From: Massilia rubra | Lineage (GTDB): Bacteria; Pseudomonadota; Gammaproteobacteria; Burkholderiales; Burkholderiaceae_D | Direction: 5' to 3' | Length of the DNA: 64,000 nucleotides | NCBI RefSeq assembly: GCF_011682065.1 | Contig: NZ_VUYU01000008.1 | Span: 124,001 to 188,000 of the forward strand | Part shown: in pieces, positions 1 through 8,165 of the stretch | Layout of the letters: every line of letters starts with the position of its first letter | Numbering within the stretch: the stretch's first letter is position 1 | Position numbers and translations under genes: made by a program | The notes under the pieces: generated by a model | Databases searched by the model: none | What the model was told of the DNA's origin: nothing | Seen by the model: only the letters and a program-made list of their open reading frames with translations

Positions 1-572
1 TCAATAAGATGTATGCCTGGCGTGGCTATGCCGGTACCCATCGGCTTGAAGACAATCCCAACCAGATCACCCTGTCGGCCTTCGACCAGGGCGACGTCAT
101 CGGCACCGTCACGCTCGGGGTCGATTCCCCGGTCGGCATCCTGGCCGACGAGGTGTTCAAGGATCACATCGACGAATTCCGCGCGCGCGGCGCCAAGGTC
201 TGCGAAATCAGCAAGCTGGCCTTCGACCCCACGGTGCGCTCCAAATTCGCGCTCGGCTCGCTGTTCCACATCCTGTACATCTACGCCCATCATATTTACC
301 AGTGCACGGATGCGTTTATCGAGATAAATCCACGTCACCGGCGCTATTATGAGCAGATGCTCGGTTTTCGCACCCAAAGCGGGGTGCGCGTCAACCCGCG
401 TGTCGACGCGCCCGCCCATTTGCTCTGGCTCAGCCTCGATTTCATGGGTTCCGAGATCGAACGCCTCGGCGGCGTGCACGAAGACGCGGGCACCGAACGT
501 TCGCTGTACCCCTATTTTTTCTCGCAGCGCGAGGAAGCCGGCATCGCCGAGCGCCTGCTGTCGATCGGCTGA
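1..572 (+). CDS. FeeM-like N-acyl amino acid synthase/GNAT acyltransferase (5'-truncated by window edge)
   Basis: The reading frame is open from the first bases of the window (codons for N-K before the first ATG at 9), so the gene begins upstream and only its last ~190 residues are present. It is a clear paralog of the protein at 3515-4282. Shared blocks include ITLSA, IGTVTLG, ILADE, the RARGAK-C-EI segment, NPRHRR and the C-terminal ERSLYP(Y/F)FFSQREE. This pattern fits the PEP-CTERM/exosortase-associated acyltransferase group related to N-acyl amino acid synthase FeeM, which transfers an acyl chain from acyl-ACP to an amino acid. The substrate here is unknown. It sits directly upstream of the TPR gene, so the two paralogs bracket that gene. 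The family assignment is fairly sure; the reaction is inferred from family knowledge. Confidence 0.8.
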   Translation, partial: NKMYAWRGYAGTHRLEDNPNQITLSAFDQGDVIGTVTLGVDSPVGILADEVFKDHIDEFRARGAKVCEISKLAFDPTVRSKFALGSLFHILYIYAHHIYQCTDAFIEINPRHRRYYEQMLGFRTQSGVRVNPRVDAPAHLLWLSLDFMGSEIERLGGVHEDAGTERSLYPYFFSQREEAGIAERLLSIG

Positions 573-691
573 CCGCGGTGTTCGCGGTGTAACGATCCGC
601 AGCCGCGCCGGTGCGGCATCCCTGCGCCGCTTCATTCATGCAATTGGCGGCAGGCGCGACCACGCCACCGCTGTGTAACAACAGGATCGTC

Positions 692-3460
692 ATGTCAACC
701 CAAGCGCACTCCCTGGCCACCGCCGCCCTCACCACTGTCCTTATGCTCGGTGCATTGGCCGGCTGCGGCAAGCCCGACACGGCGGCGACCCTGCTGGCCG
801 AAGCGAGGCAATTCCAGCAGAAGGGCGACCATGTGTCGGCCCTGATCCAGCTCAAGAACGCGGTCGCCAAAAACCCGTCCGACCCGGAAACGCGCCTGGC
901 GCTGGGCGAAGCCTATAACAAGCTCGGCGACGCCGTCTCGGCCGAGAAGGAAGTGCGCAAGGCCATCGAGCTGGGCATGGCGGCGGACCGCGCCTTGCCC
1001 GAATTGTTGATGGCGCAATTGTTCCAGGGACAGTTCCAGAAAGTCGTCGACGGCACCGCCGACAGCGCCTACACGGCCAACGTCAAGGTGCTCAGCCAGC
1101 GCGGCGCCGCCTTTTACCAGCTCGGCAAGCGGGCCGAAGCGGCCGACGCCTTCGAGCGCGCCCTGAAAATCGATCCGGGCTACCCGGTCGCGCTGATGGG
1201 CCTGGCAAATATCGCGCTGGCCAATGGCGACAAGGCGGGCGCGGCGCGCTATGTGGCGCAGGCGGTCGAGAAAAATCCGAAGGATGTGGCGAGCTGGCTG
1301 TTCAAGGGTGACTTCGAGCGTTCCCAGGGCAAGCCGGCCGAGGCGCTGGCCGCCTACGACCAGGTGCTGGCGCTCGAGCCGGGCAGCGCCGGCGGCCACC
1401 TGCAAAAAGCCTATCTGTTCATCGCCGAACGGCGCTACGACGAAGCGGCCGTCTCGCTGGCCGCCGCCAAGAAAAGCGCACCGAAGAACCTGATGGTGAC
1501 CTACGCCCAGGCCATGCTCGACTTCACCCAGGGCAAGCACGCGGCCGCGCTCGAATCGCTGCAGCAAGTGTTGCGCGTGGCGCCCGACCACATGCCGTCG
1601 GTGCTGCTGGCCGGGGCCGTGCACTTTACCCTCAAGTCGCTGCCGCAGGCCGAGCAAAACCTGAAGAAATACCACGAAGCCCACCCCGAAAACGATTACG
1701 CGCGCAAGCTGCTGGCCTCGACCCGCATCGCCGCGGGCGACCCCAAGGGCGCCATCGCGGTGCTCGCGCCAGTGCTGGCCGCCTCGCACGACCCCCAGCT
1801 GCTGGCGATCGCCGGCAAGGCCTACACCGACAACCGCGAGTTCGGCAAGGCTACCGAACTGCTCGAGCGCGCCAGCACGCTCGACCCGAAAAAGGCGCAA
1901 CTGCGCACCGCCCTCGGTTTGAGCAAGCTCGAGCAGGGCGAAGAAGCGCGCGCCCTGTCCGAACTGGAACTGGCCAGCACGCTCGACCAGACCACCAGCA
2001 CCGCCGGCACCACCCTGGCCATGACGGCGCTGCGCCTGAACCAGTTCGACAAGGCGCTGGCGGCCTTGGTGCCGCTCGAAGCGCGCACCCCGGGCGACCC
2101 GATACTGCTGAACCTCAAGGGCCTGGCGCTGCTGGGCAAGAAGGACCAGGCCGGCGCCCGCAACGCCTTTGAAAAAGCGCTCAGCCTGCACCCCGATTTC
2201 TTCCCGGCGCTCGACAACCTGGCGCGCCTCGACATGCAGGCGAGCAAACTGGACGCCACGCGCCAGCGCTACCAAGGCTTTTTGGCCAAGTATCCCAACA
2301 GTGTCGAGGCGCTGACCGCGCTCGGCGCCATGGCCGTGGCCCAGCGCCGCCTGCCCGAAGCCGGCGTCCTGCTCGAGCGCGCCAGCGCGGTCGACCCGGC
2401 TGCGGTCGGGCCGGCCATCGTGCTGGCCAATCACTACGTGCGCATGGGCGAGGCCACCCGCGCCCTGACCCTGGTGCGCAAGCTGCTGGTGGCCAATCCG
2501 GACAATCCCGCCGTGCTCGACCTGCTCGGCCAGTTGCAGGCCGTCACCGGCGACCAGGGCAGCGCCATGGAAACCTTTACCAAGCTGACCGTGGTCGCGC
2601 CGCAGTCGGCCGAAGCGCATTTCCGGCTCGGCGCGGCCCATGTTGCGATCGGCAACCTGCCGTCGGCCAGCGCCTCGCTCAAGCGCGCCCTGGTTTTGCA
2701 GCCCGATTATCTCGACGCCCAGCTGGCGCTGGCGGCCGCCCAGCTGCGCCAGAAACAGTATGGCGACGCGCTCGGCGTGGCGCGCAGCATGCAAAAGCAG
2801 CGCCCCAAGCTGGCGGTCGGCTTCGTCTCCGAAGCCGACGTGTTATTGGTGCAGGGCAATGCCGCGGCCGCCATCCCCTTGTACGATAAAGCGTTTTCGT
2901 TGGGCAACAACGCCGAGCTCTTGATCAAGCTGTACGAAGCCTTGCGCATCGGCGGCAAGGCCAAGGAGGCCGATGCCAAAGTGCAACAGTGGCGCGCTAC
3001 CCATCCGGACGATGTCAAGGTGCCGGGTTACCTTGGAGAGCAGTATATTTCCAATAAAAAATATCAATTAGCAATTACGGAATTTGAAGCCATACTGAAG
3101 AAGTCGCCTGGCTATCCTAGCGCGCTCAACAATCTGGCGGTGGCCTACGACCTCGCCGGCGATGCGCGCGCGCTGCCGGCCGCCGAGGCGGCCGCCAAGG
3201 CATTGCCTGGCAACCCGGTGGTGATGGATACCCTGGGCTGGCTGCTGGTGCAGCAGGGCGACCTGGCGCGCGGGCTGGCCCTGTTGCGCGAGGCCAGCGC
3301 CAGGCTGCCGGGCGTGCCCGATGTCCGCCTGCACCTGGCCAAGGCCCTGATCAAGTCGAAGCAGGAGGCGGCCGCGCGCAAGGAACTTGAAATTTTGCTG
3401 GAGAAACATAAGCAATTTCCGCAAGTGGAAGAGGCGCGGGGCTTGCTCAAACAACTATAA
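692..3460 (+). CDS. prsT: PEP-CTERM system TPR-repeat lipoprotein PrsT
   Basis: The product is a 922-residue protein made almost entirely of tetratricopeptide repeats (recurring A-x-x-x-Y/F and P-x-x-A-x-x-x-L patterns). I chose the ATG at 692, not the upstream in-frame ATG at 611, because it gives a clean lipoprotein signal: a short N-terminus, a hydrophobic stretch and an L-A-G-C lipobox with Cys25. Size and repeat content match the PrsT family (TIGR02917 type) of exosortase loci. These are thought to be outer-membrane-anchored scaffolds working with the EPS/PEP-CTERM machinery; their biochemical role is not established. It lies between two FeeM-like acyltransferase paralogs in the same orientation, suggesting one transcription unit. 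Around 3040-3090 the codons become AT-rich for a few dozen bases, but the frame stays intact. Confidence 0.88.
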   Translation: MSTQAHSLATAALTTVLMLGALAGCGKPDTAATLLAEARQFQQKGDHVSALIQLKNAVAKNPSDPETRLALGEAYNKLGDAVSAEKEVRKAIELGMAADRALPELLMAQLFQGQFQKVVDGTADSAYTANVKVLSQRGAAFYQLGKRAEAADAFERALKIDPGYPVALMGLANIALANGDKAGAARYVAQAVEKNPKDVASWLFKGDFERSQGKPAEALAAYDQVLALEPGSAGGHLQKAYLFIAERRYDEAAVSLAAAKKSAPKNLMVTYAQAMLDFTQGKHAAALESLQQVLRVAPDHMPSVLLAGAVHFTLKSLPQAEQNLKKYHEAHPENDYARKLLASTRIAAGDPKGAIAVLAPVLAASHDPQLLAIAGKAYTDNREFGKATELLERASTLDPKKAQLRTALGLSKLEQGEEARALSELELASTLDQTTSTAGTTLAMTALRLNQFDKALAALVPLEARTPGDPILLNLKGLALLGKKDQAGARNAFEKALSLHPDFFPALDNLARLDMQASKLDATRQRYQGFLAKYPNSVEALTALGAMAVAQRRLPEAGVLLERASAVDPAAVGPAIVLANHYVRMGEATRALTLVRKLLVANPDNPAVLDLLGQLQAVTGDQGSAMETFTKLTVVAPQSAEAHFRLGAAHVAIGNLPSASASLKRALVLQPDYLDAQLALAAAQLRQKQYGDALGVARSMQKQRPKLAVGFVSEADVLLVQGNAAAAIPLYDKAFSLGNNAELLIKLYEALRIGGKAKEADAKVQQWRATHPDDVKVPGYLGEQYISNKKYQLAITEFEAILKKSPGYPSALNNLAVAYDLAGDARALPAAEAAAKALPGNPVVMDTLGWLLVQQGDLARGLALLREASARLPGVPDVRLHLAKALIKSKQEAAARKELEILLEKHKQFPQVEEARGLLKQL

Positions 3461-3514
3461 ACCGGTTGCTTGCCGCTTTCCGCGGGTCGCGCCGGCGCCA
3501 CTGGGAGTTTTCAC

Positions 3515-4282
3515 ATGAATGCAGAGCACGACGCAGTGGAAGCAATGGGCAGGGAGCAGGCCCATCTTGAGTCGTCCTACGTGGTCGGCGGCGAGGAGGA
3601 CGTGGCGGCCGAGGATGGTAGTCTTTTGATCGGCAACTTTACCGATAACGACCGCACCTTCGGCATCCGCCTGGCCGATACCGACGAGGGCCGCAATTCG
3701 GCCAGCCTGTTGATCAGCAAAATGTACGCCACGCGCGGCTACAACGTGGCGCGCATGGAAAAGGACCCGAACCGGATCACCCTGTCGGCCTCGGACAAGG
3801 GCAGCGTGATCGGCACCGTGACCCTGGGGCTCGATTCCGAGCGCGGCATCCTGGCCGACGAGATTTTCCACGACCATGTCGACGCCTGGCGCGCGCGTGG
3901 CGCCAAATTGTGCGAAATCACCAAGCTGGCCTTCGACCCGCAGGTGAAATCGAAGATGGCGCTGGCGGCCCTGTTCCACACCCTGTTCATCTACGCGCGC
4001 TACATTCATGGGCGCACCGACGTGCTGATCGAAGTCAATCCGCGCCACCGGCGCTTTTACCAGACCATGCTCGACTTCCAGGACCAGGCCGAGCTGCGCC
4101 ACAATACCCGGGTCGACGCCCCGGCCTACCTGATGTGGCTCAGCGTCGAGCACATGGCGCAGCAAATCCGGCGCCTGGGCGGCACCAGCAGCCATCCCGG
4201 CAGCGAACGTTCCCTGTATCCCTTCTTTTTCTCGCAACGCGAGGAAGAAGGCATCGCCAATCGCCTGATCAAGCTGGGCTAG
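3515..4282 (+). CDS. FeeM-like PEP-CTERM/exosortase system-associated acyltransferase
   Basis: A 255-residue protein, full-length paralog of the partial gene at the window start. The ATG at 3515 is chosen over the in-frame ATG at 3470 because GGGAG lies about 8 bases upstream. After a poorly conserved N-terminus of ~40 residues comes a GNAT-type fold with DRTFGIRLAD, the IGTVTLG strand and NPRHRRFY. The FFFSQREEEGIANRL tail is shared with the paralog. Related proteins (N-acyl amino acid synthase FeeM, autoinducer synthase-like acyltransferases) use acyl-ACP as donor. The acceptor is unknown here. Its stop overlaps the stop of the convergent FAD oxidase gene within the palindrome CTAG (4279-4282). 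Confidence 0.85.
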   Translation: MNAEHDAVEAMGREQAHLESSYVVGGEEDVAAEDGSLLIGNFTDNDRTFGIRLADTDEGRNSASLLISKMYATRGYNVARMEKDPNRITLSASDKGSVIGTVTLGLDSERGILADEIFHDHVDAWRARGAKLCEITKLAFDPQVKSKMALAALFHTLFIYARYIHGRTDVLIEVNPRHRRFYQTMLDFQDQAELRHNTRVDAPAYLMWLSVEHMAQQIRRLGGTSSHPGSERSLYPFFFSQREEEGIANRLIKLG

Positions 4283-5856
4283 GTTTTCGGCACGGCCGGC
4301 TGGGCGTCGTAGCGGCCTGGCGCGATGATGCCGTCCGGGTCGAGCCGGGTCTTGAGCGCGTGGATCACGGCCCAGTAATGCGGATCGCGGCGCACGATGG
4401 CGGCCATCATGTCGGCGCGCGCGCGGTACACTTCCAGCCCCATCTCGTGGATCTTGTCGAGCAGGCGGTCGGCGCAGAAGTGGGCGCGCTTGACCCCTTC
4501 CAGGTTGCTGCGGTCGAACAGCAGGTTGATCACCGCCACCAGCGAGGTCGGGGTTTCGATATTGATGGTGATGTACAAGGTGTCGTGATAATAACGCGCC
4601 GCCGTCTTCTTCATTTCAGTGATGAAGCGGTCGACGAAGGCCCCGTCCAGCGGCAGCGCCGGATTAATGAACAGCAAGCCGCAATTCGACTGGTCGAGCT
4701 GGGCCGCGCTGAGGTCGGCGCGGCCGAATTTCCACAGCAAATTATCGATCGCCGCATCGGTCGGCACCCCCAGCGCCAGCGTATGAAGGGGCCGGATCGC
4801 CGAGATCGCGGCGGCGTTGGCGCGCGCGGCCGGAATGAAGCGCAGCCGGTGCGCCACCGCGTAGGCGGTGTCGAGCAACTGGTGCGTGATCGGGCGTACC
4901 CGCGCCAGCCCCTTCATGCGGCGCCGGATCTCGACCAGGTTGGCCTTCACCTGCGCCTTGGTGCCGGTGATCGCGCCCAGGCTGGCCCACTCGCCCGGCG
5001 CGATCAGGTCCATCACGCTCTCGGCCTCGGCAAAGGCGCGCTCGGGCGTGTAAGCGCATTGCTGCTCCAGGTAGCGCGTCACCCCGTAGGCCAGGGTGGC
5101 GTGGGTGCGCGCGCGGTTGGCGATGTGGGTGACCGACTCGATCAAGCCTTCGCGCTTGCAGTTGGCCAGCTCGTCGATAAAGGCCGGCAAGTCCTCTTCG
5201 CGGCGCAGCGACAGCGACAGCGCCACTTGCTTGGGGCGCTTGGGCACCAGGCGGAAACAGGCGCTGACCACGAGGCCGAAATTACTCTGGAAAAAAAGTC
5301 CGTCGAGCATCGGCCCCAGGCCGTACGGATTGCTGGTGCCCAGCGGCGAGCGCTTCAGGCGCCGGAAACCGGTGCGCAGCAGCTTGCCGTTGCCGCACAC
5401 CACGGCCAGCCCGAACAAGTCTTCCTTGCGCGGGCCAAAGTAACCGACCCCGCGGTCGAGCGAATTGCCGATGATGCTGGTGGCGCGCGCCGAGCCGGTC
5501 ACATTGAAGGTCAGGTTCGGATGGTGTTCTTCCAGGAAGTCGTACAGCATGCCTTGCGTCACGCCCGGTCCGATCACGGCCACCGGCAACACCCGGCCGT
5601 TGCTCTTGTCGACCGTCATGCGGATCGTGTTCAGGGCGCCGAGGTCGACCAGCAGGCTGCCGGCGGCGGTGGGCGACTTGCCGCCGTAGCCGAAGTTCAG
5701 GCCGGTGGAGAAGGGGTACAGCGGGGTGCCGTTCCTGCGCGCTTCGCGCACCAGCTTGATGACGGCGCGCACACTGGCCGGACGCACCTGGCCGAGCACA
5801 TCGGTGGCGCGGCCGGTGATGTTATTGCTCGGATGCTCGCTCTGGGTGTAGGCCAT
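4279..5856 (-). CDS. FAD-linked oxidase (PCMH-type FAD-binding, 4-cresol dehydrogenase/vanillyl-alcohol oxidase-like)
   Basis: A 525-residue flavoprotein. Residues ~20-215 form a PCMH-type FAD-binding domain. Visible marks are YPFSTGLNFGYG near residue 50, LLVDLGALN, GPGVTQGMLYDFL and the TGSARATSIIGNSLDRGVG segment near 125. The C-terminal half resembles the cap domain of 4-cresol dehydrogenase and vanillyl-alcohol oxidase and ends with the usual LDPDGIIAPGRY. I see no obvious covalent-flavin His in the expected motif and do not assign a substrate. It is transcribed against the flanking acyltransferase, sharing four bases of stop codon, and its ATG lies just past the terminator of the PEP-CTERM gene. 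A link to the acyltransferases is possible but unproven. Confidence 0.85.
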   Translation of the reverse strand: MAYTQSEHPSNNITGRATDVLGQVRPASVRAVIKLVREARRNGTPLYPFSTGLNFGYGGKSPTAAGSLLVDLGALNTIRMTVDKSNGRVLPVAVIGPGVTQGMLYDFLEEHHPNLTFNVTGSARATSIIGNSLDRGVGYFGPRKEDLFGLAVVCGNGKLLRTGFRRLKRSPLGTSNPYGLGPMLDGLFFQSNFGLVVSACFRLVPKRPKQVALSLSLRREEDLPAFIDELANCKREGLIESVTHIANRARTHATLAYGVTRYLEQQCAYTPERAFAEAESVMDLIAPGEWASLGAITGTKAQVKANLVEIRRRMKGLARVRPITHQLLDTAYAVAHRLRFIPAARANAAAISAIRPLHTLALGVPTDAAIDNLLWKFGRADLSAAQLDQSNCGLLFINPALPLDGAFVDRFITEMKKTAARYYHDTLYITINIETPTSLVAVINLLFDRSNLEGVKRAHFCADRLLDKIHEMGLEVYRARADMMAAIVRRDPHYWAVIHALKTRLDPDGIIAPGRYDAQPAVPKT

Positions 5857-5870
5857 GGGACATTATCGCC

Positions 5871-5915
5871 TAAAAAGACGAACGACCCGAGCGCCACCGG
5901 CGGTCGGGTCGTTCG
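5871..5915 (-). terminator. Rho-independent terminator of the PEP-CTERM gene
   Basis: Positions 5879-5890 (CGAACGACCCGA) and 5904-5915 (TCGGGTCGTTCG) are perfect reverse complements. They form a 12-bp stem with a 13-base loop. Read on the minus strand, the stem is followed at once by TCTTTTTAGG, giving the T-run. It lies about 50 bases after the stop of the PEP-CTERM gene and just before the start of the FAD oxidase gene, so it separates the two minus-strand units. Confidence 0.85.
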
Positions 5916-5965
5916 TTGATGCGATGCGCAAACCGGCTGGCAAGCCCGGCTGGCGCATGCGCTGC

Positions 5966-6907
5966 TTACTTCTTGGCCGCTTTGCGACGCGATGCGGCAC
6001 CCAGGGCCAGCAGGCCCAGGCCGACCAGCACCATGCTGCCCGGTTCAGGCACGGCGCGCACTTCCGAAGCGATCGAATTCGACGCCTGGTTGATGGTCAG
6101 CTTGTAGGTGCGGCCGGTGGTCAGGGTCACCAGGTTCGACAGCACGGTGCCCGACGTTTCCTTGATCGAATTTTGCGACAATTCACTCGAAGCGACGCCA
6201 TCGTTGATTTCGCTTGGGGACCAGTTCATGATCGTGGTCGACACATTGCCGATCACTTCCTGCAGCGACAGCGCCCAGCTGATCGTGCCCAGCGAAGAAC
6301 CGTTGACGCCGGCGGCGGCATTGACGAACGCGGCCACATAGGCTTCGAAGCCGAGTGCGAAGCGCGCTTGCAGGGTGGTGCTGGCGACGAACACGGTTTC
6401 CGAGGTCGCCGAGTTGGCGATGGTGGCGTTGGCGCTGCCGGCGTTACCTGGCGACATGACGGACGAATCGGCGCGGGTCAGGCCGTTGGCGCCAATACCG
6501 ATCGCGCTGCCGGCGATGTACATATCGCCCAGGGCGTAGTTGCCGCTCGGCGCAGGAATGTGCGCGGAGAAATTGTTTTCCACGCCGCCTGGGTAGTTAC
6601 CGACTGGCATAGCAACGCAGGAAGGACCGGCGCAACGGTTCTTGACGTCGACGGTGCCGCCGATGGTCGTGCTGAAGATGTTGCCGCTGCCGGCGCCGGT
6701 GCCGTCGTTACCGTTGAAGTTAGAGGCGGCGGTGCCGGTGCGGTTTTCAGTTTTGATGGTGATGCCGGTGGCGGCGTTGTTGTTCGCATCGAGGATGATC
6801 AGGCCGGTGATGGCCAGGTCGGCCATGCCCATGGTGGCGGCCGATGCCGGCGCGGCGATGAACGCGGCTGAGACGGCGGCGGCGGCGAGGTATTTTGTCA
6901 GTTTCAT
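5966..6907 (-). CDS. PEP-CTERM sorting domain-containing secreted protein
   Basis: A 313-residue exported protein and the only classical exosortase substrate I see in the window. It starts with a Sec signal peptide (K-L-T-K-Y, Ala-rich core, A-P-A-S-A cleavage region near residue 23). It ends with a textbook PEP-CTERM tripartite tail: VPEPG at 286-290, a hydrophobic helix, then a basic cluster RRKAAKK. XrtA (20563-22122) is expected to cleave at this tail. The middle is rich in Ala, Ser, Thr, Gly and Asn with no recognised enzymatic domain, as usual for this class. GGGAGAACC lies upstream of the ATG. A sigma-54 promoter match lies ~50 bases upstream and a strong terminator downstream, so it is a monocistronic gene, probably under PrsR/RpoN control. 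Confidence 0.93.
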   Translation of the reverse strand: MKLTKYLAAAAVSAAFIAAPASAATMGMADLAITGLIILDANNNAATGITIKTENRTGTAASNFNGNDGTGAGSGNIFSTTIGGTVDVKNRCAGPSCVAMPVGNYPGGVENNFSAHIPAPSGNYALGDMYIAGSAIGIGANGLTRADSSVMSPGNAGSANATIANSATSETVFVASTTLQARFALGFEAYVAAFVNAAAGVNGSSLGTISWALSLQEVIGNVSTTIMNWSPSEINDGVASSELSQNSIKETSGTVLSNLVTLTTGRTYKLTINQASNSIASEVRAVPEPGSMVLVGLGLLALGAASRRKAAKK

Positions 6908-6956
6908 AAGTGGTTCTCCCGATTTTTGTTTGTTGATCCTGCGTGCCTTCCTATAA

Positions 6957-6971
6957 GCAGGAGTCGTGCCA
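6957..6971 (-). promoter_or_regulatory. Sigma-54 (RpoN) promoter upstream of PEP-CTERM gene
   Basis: The minus strand reads TGGCACGACTCCTGC from 6971 to 6957. This matches the -24/-12 consensus TGGCAC-N5-TTGC at every position except one (CTGC for TTGC), with the invariant GG and GC dinucleotides ten bases apart. The predicted start would be near 6945, leaving a leader of about 40 bases. A sigma-54-type activator (PrsR) is encoded in this window, which supports function. Confidence 0.78.
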
Positions 6972-7064
6972 GAAGCCGGGGATTGTTTAAAATCAAGTGC
7001 TTAGCACCGTTTTCATGGTATGTGCATGCCTTGGTGTAAGGAAAACCGACAGCCTGGACGCCGT

Positions 7065-8165
7065 TTAATCTTTACCGGGAGAAATAAATGCCTTGTGAAA
7101 CAGATGTCGGGTTAATAACATCGGTGGCATGCGCAGCCAGTTGCCGCGGATATACAGCAAAAAGCGCGCGGCGCCGCTGAAGCGGTCGCCACAGCTGCGG
7201 TGATGCGGCAGCAGGGCGCGCAGGAACAGGGCGTCCATCAGGGCCAGCAGCGGCGCGCCGGGGCCGGCCGCGCGCACGGCGGCCTGGGCCGCCTCGGGCA
7301 CGGGCGTGTGCAGCAGGCGCGCGCCATAGCGCAGCGCGTAGAACAGCGGGCGGCCCAGTTCCAGTTCGGCCGCGCGCGCGGCCAGCCCGTCCCAGAAGCC
7401 GGGCGTGGCGCTTGAGTGGCTCAGCAGGCGGTGCAGGTCGAGCAGGTCGCGCAGGCCATGGTCGAATTCGCCGTCGTAGAACAGATGCAGCGCGCTGTGC
7501 AGCACCATGTCGGCCGGGGCCAGCACCTGCAGGGGCGCCTGGCCGGCTTGCGCGGGCAAGGCCACGGCGGCGGCGCGCAGCTTGGCCGGGTCGGGCCGCA
7601 GGCGCGCCGTTTCCGGCAGGATCGCGTGGTGGACATCGATCACGCTGGCGCGCCGCCCATGCTTCATCGGCGGCAATTCGTGCATCCAGGTACGGTAATA
7701 GCGCTGGTCGTAGGCGTCCTGCGCCACCGTGGCCCAGCCGTGCAGCATCAGCGCCGCCTCCACCTCGGCCAGGCGGTCCTTGGGCACCAGGATATCGATG
7801 TCGGAAAACAGGCGCCCGCGCCCGGCCGCCAGCTGCGCCATGGCGTAGGCGCCGCCCTTGAGCAGGAGCAGCGGTATCGCGTCGCCCCCGCTGGCGGCCA
7901 GCGCCGCGCCGATCTGCGCCACTTCGAAGCGCACCGCGCGCGCGTGCCGTTCGGCGTGCACGCCGGCCCAGTCCAGGTGGCGGCGGGCGGCGGGCGGAAT
8001 CGCGCCGGCCAGGCCGTGTTCGTCCAGCAAGCCGTGCAGGCTCGCTTCGAGCCGCGCCGCCGCCGCCTGGCGCAGCAGCAAGTCCCATTCGGCCAGGCCC
8101 AGGCTGGCCGCGCGGCTTGGGTCGCGCAGCAGTTGCAGCAGGAGCGGCACGGCGCAGCGGGTCAC
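7065..8165 (-). CDS. Nucleotidyltransferase family protein of the HPr-rel-A cassette
   Basis: A 366-residue protein of the uncharacterised nucleotidyltransferase group (NTP_transf_5 type). LLKGGAYAM at ~101-109 and RLFSDIDILV at ~118-127 carry the glycine pair and the D-x-D metal-binding motif of the nucleotidyltransferase fold. H-x-x-L and D-x-H patterns follow (DVHHAILPE, HSALHLFYD). The start is GTG at 8165, overlapping the stop of the kinase gene as GTGA, so translation is probably coupled. In HPr-rel-A cassettes this gene accompanies an HprK-related kinase A and a PqqD-like protein. The substrate that is nucleotidylated is unknown. Confidence 0.85.
   Translation of the reverse strand: MTRCAVPLLLQLLRDPSRAASLGLAEWDLLLRQAAAARLEASLHGLLDEHGLAGAIPPAARRHLDWAGVHAERHARAVRFEVAQIGAALAASGGDAIPLLLLKGGAYAMAQLAAGRGRLFSDIDILVPKDRLAEVEAALMLHGWATVAQDAYDQRYYRTWMHELPPMKHGRRASVIDVHHAILPETARLRPDPAKLRAAAVALPAQAGQAPLQVLAPADMVLHSALHLFYDGEFDHGLRDLLDLHRLLSHSSATPGFWDGLAARAAELELGRPLFYALRYGARLLHTPVPEAAQAAVRAAGPGAPLLALMDALFLRALLPHHRSCGDRFSGAARFLLYIRGNWLRMPPMLLTRHLFHKAFISPGKD

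Noticed and set aside
695-2794. 699-residue minus-strand frame opposite the TPR gene
   Set aside because: Shadow of a high-GC gene; composition is Arg/Gly/Gln/His-rich with no domain, and the plus strand carries clear TPRs.
3910-5919. 669-residue plus-strand frame
   Set aside because: Antisense to the FAD oxidase and out of frame with the acyltransferase; Arg/His/Gln-rich with no motif.
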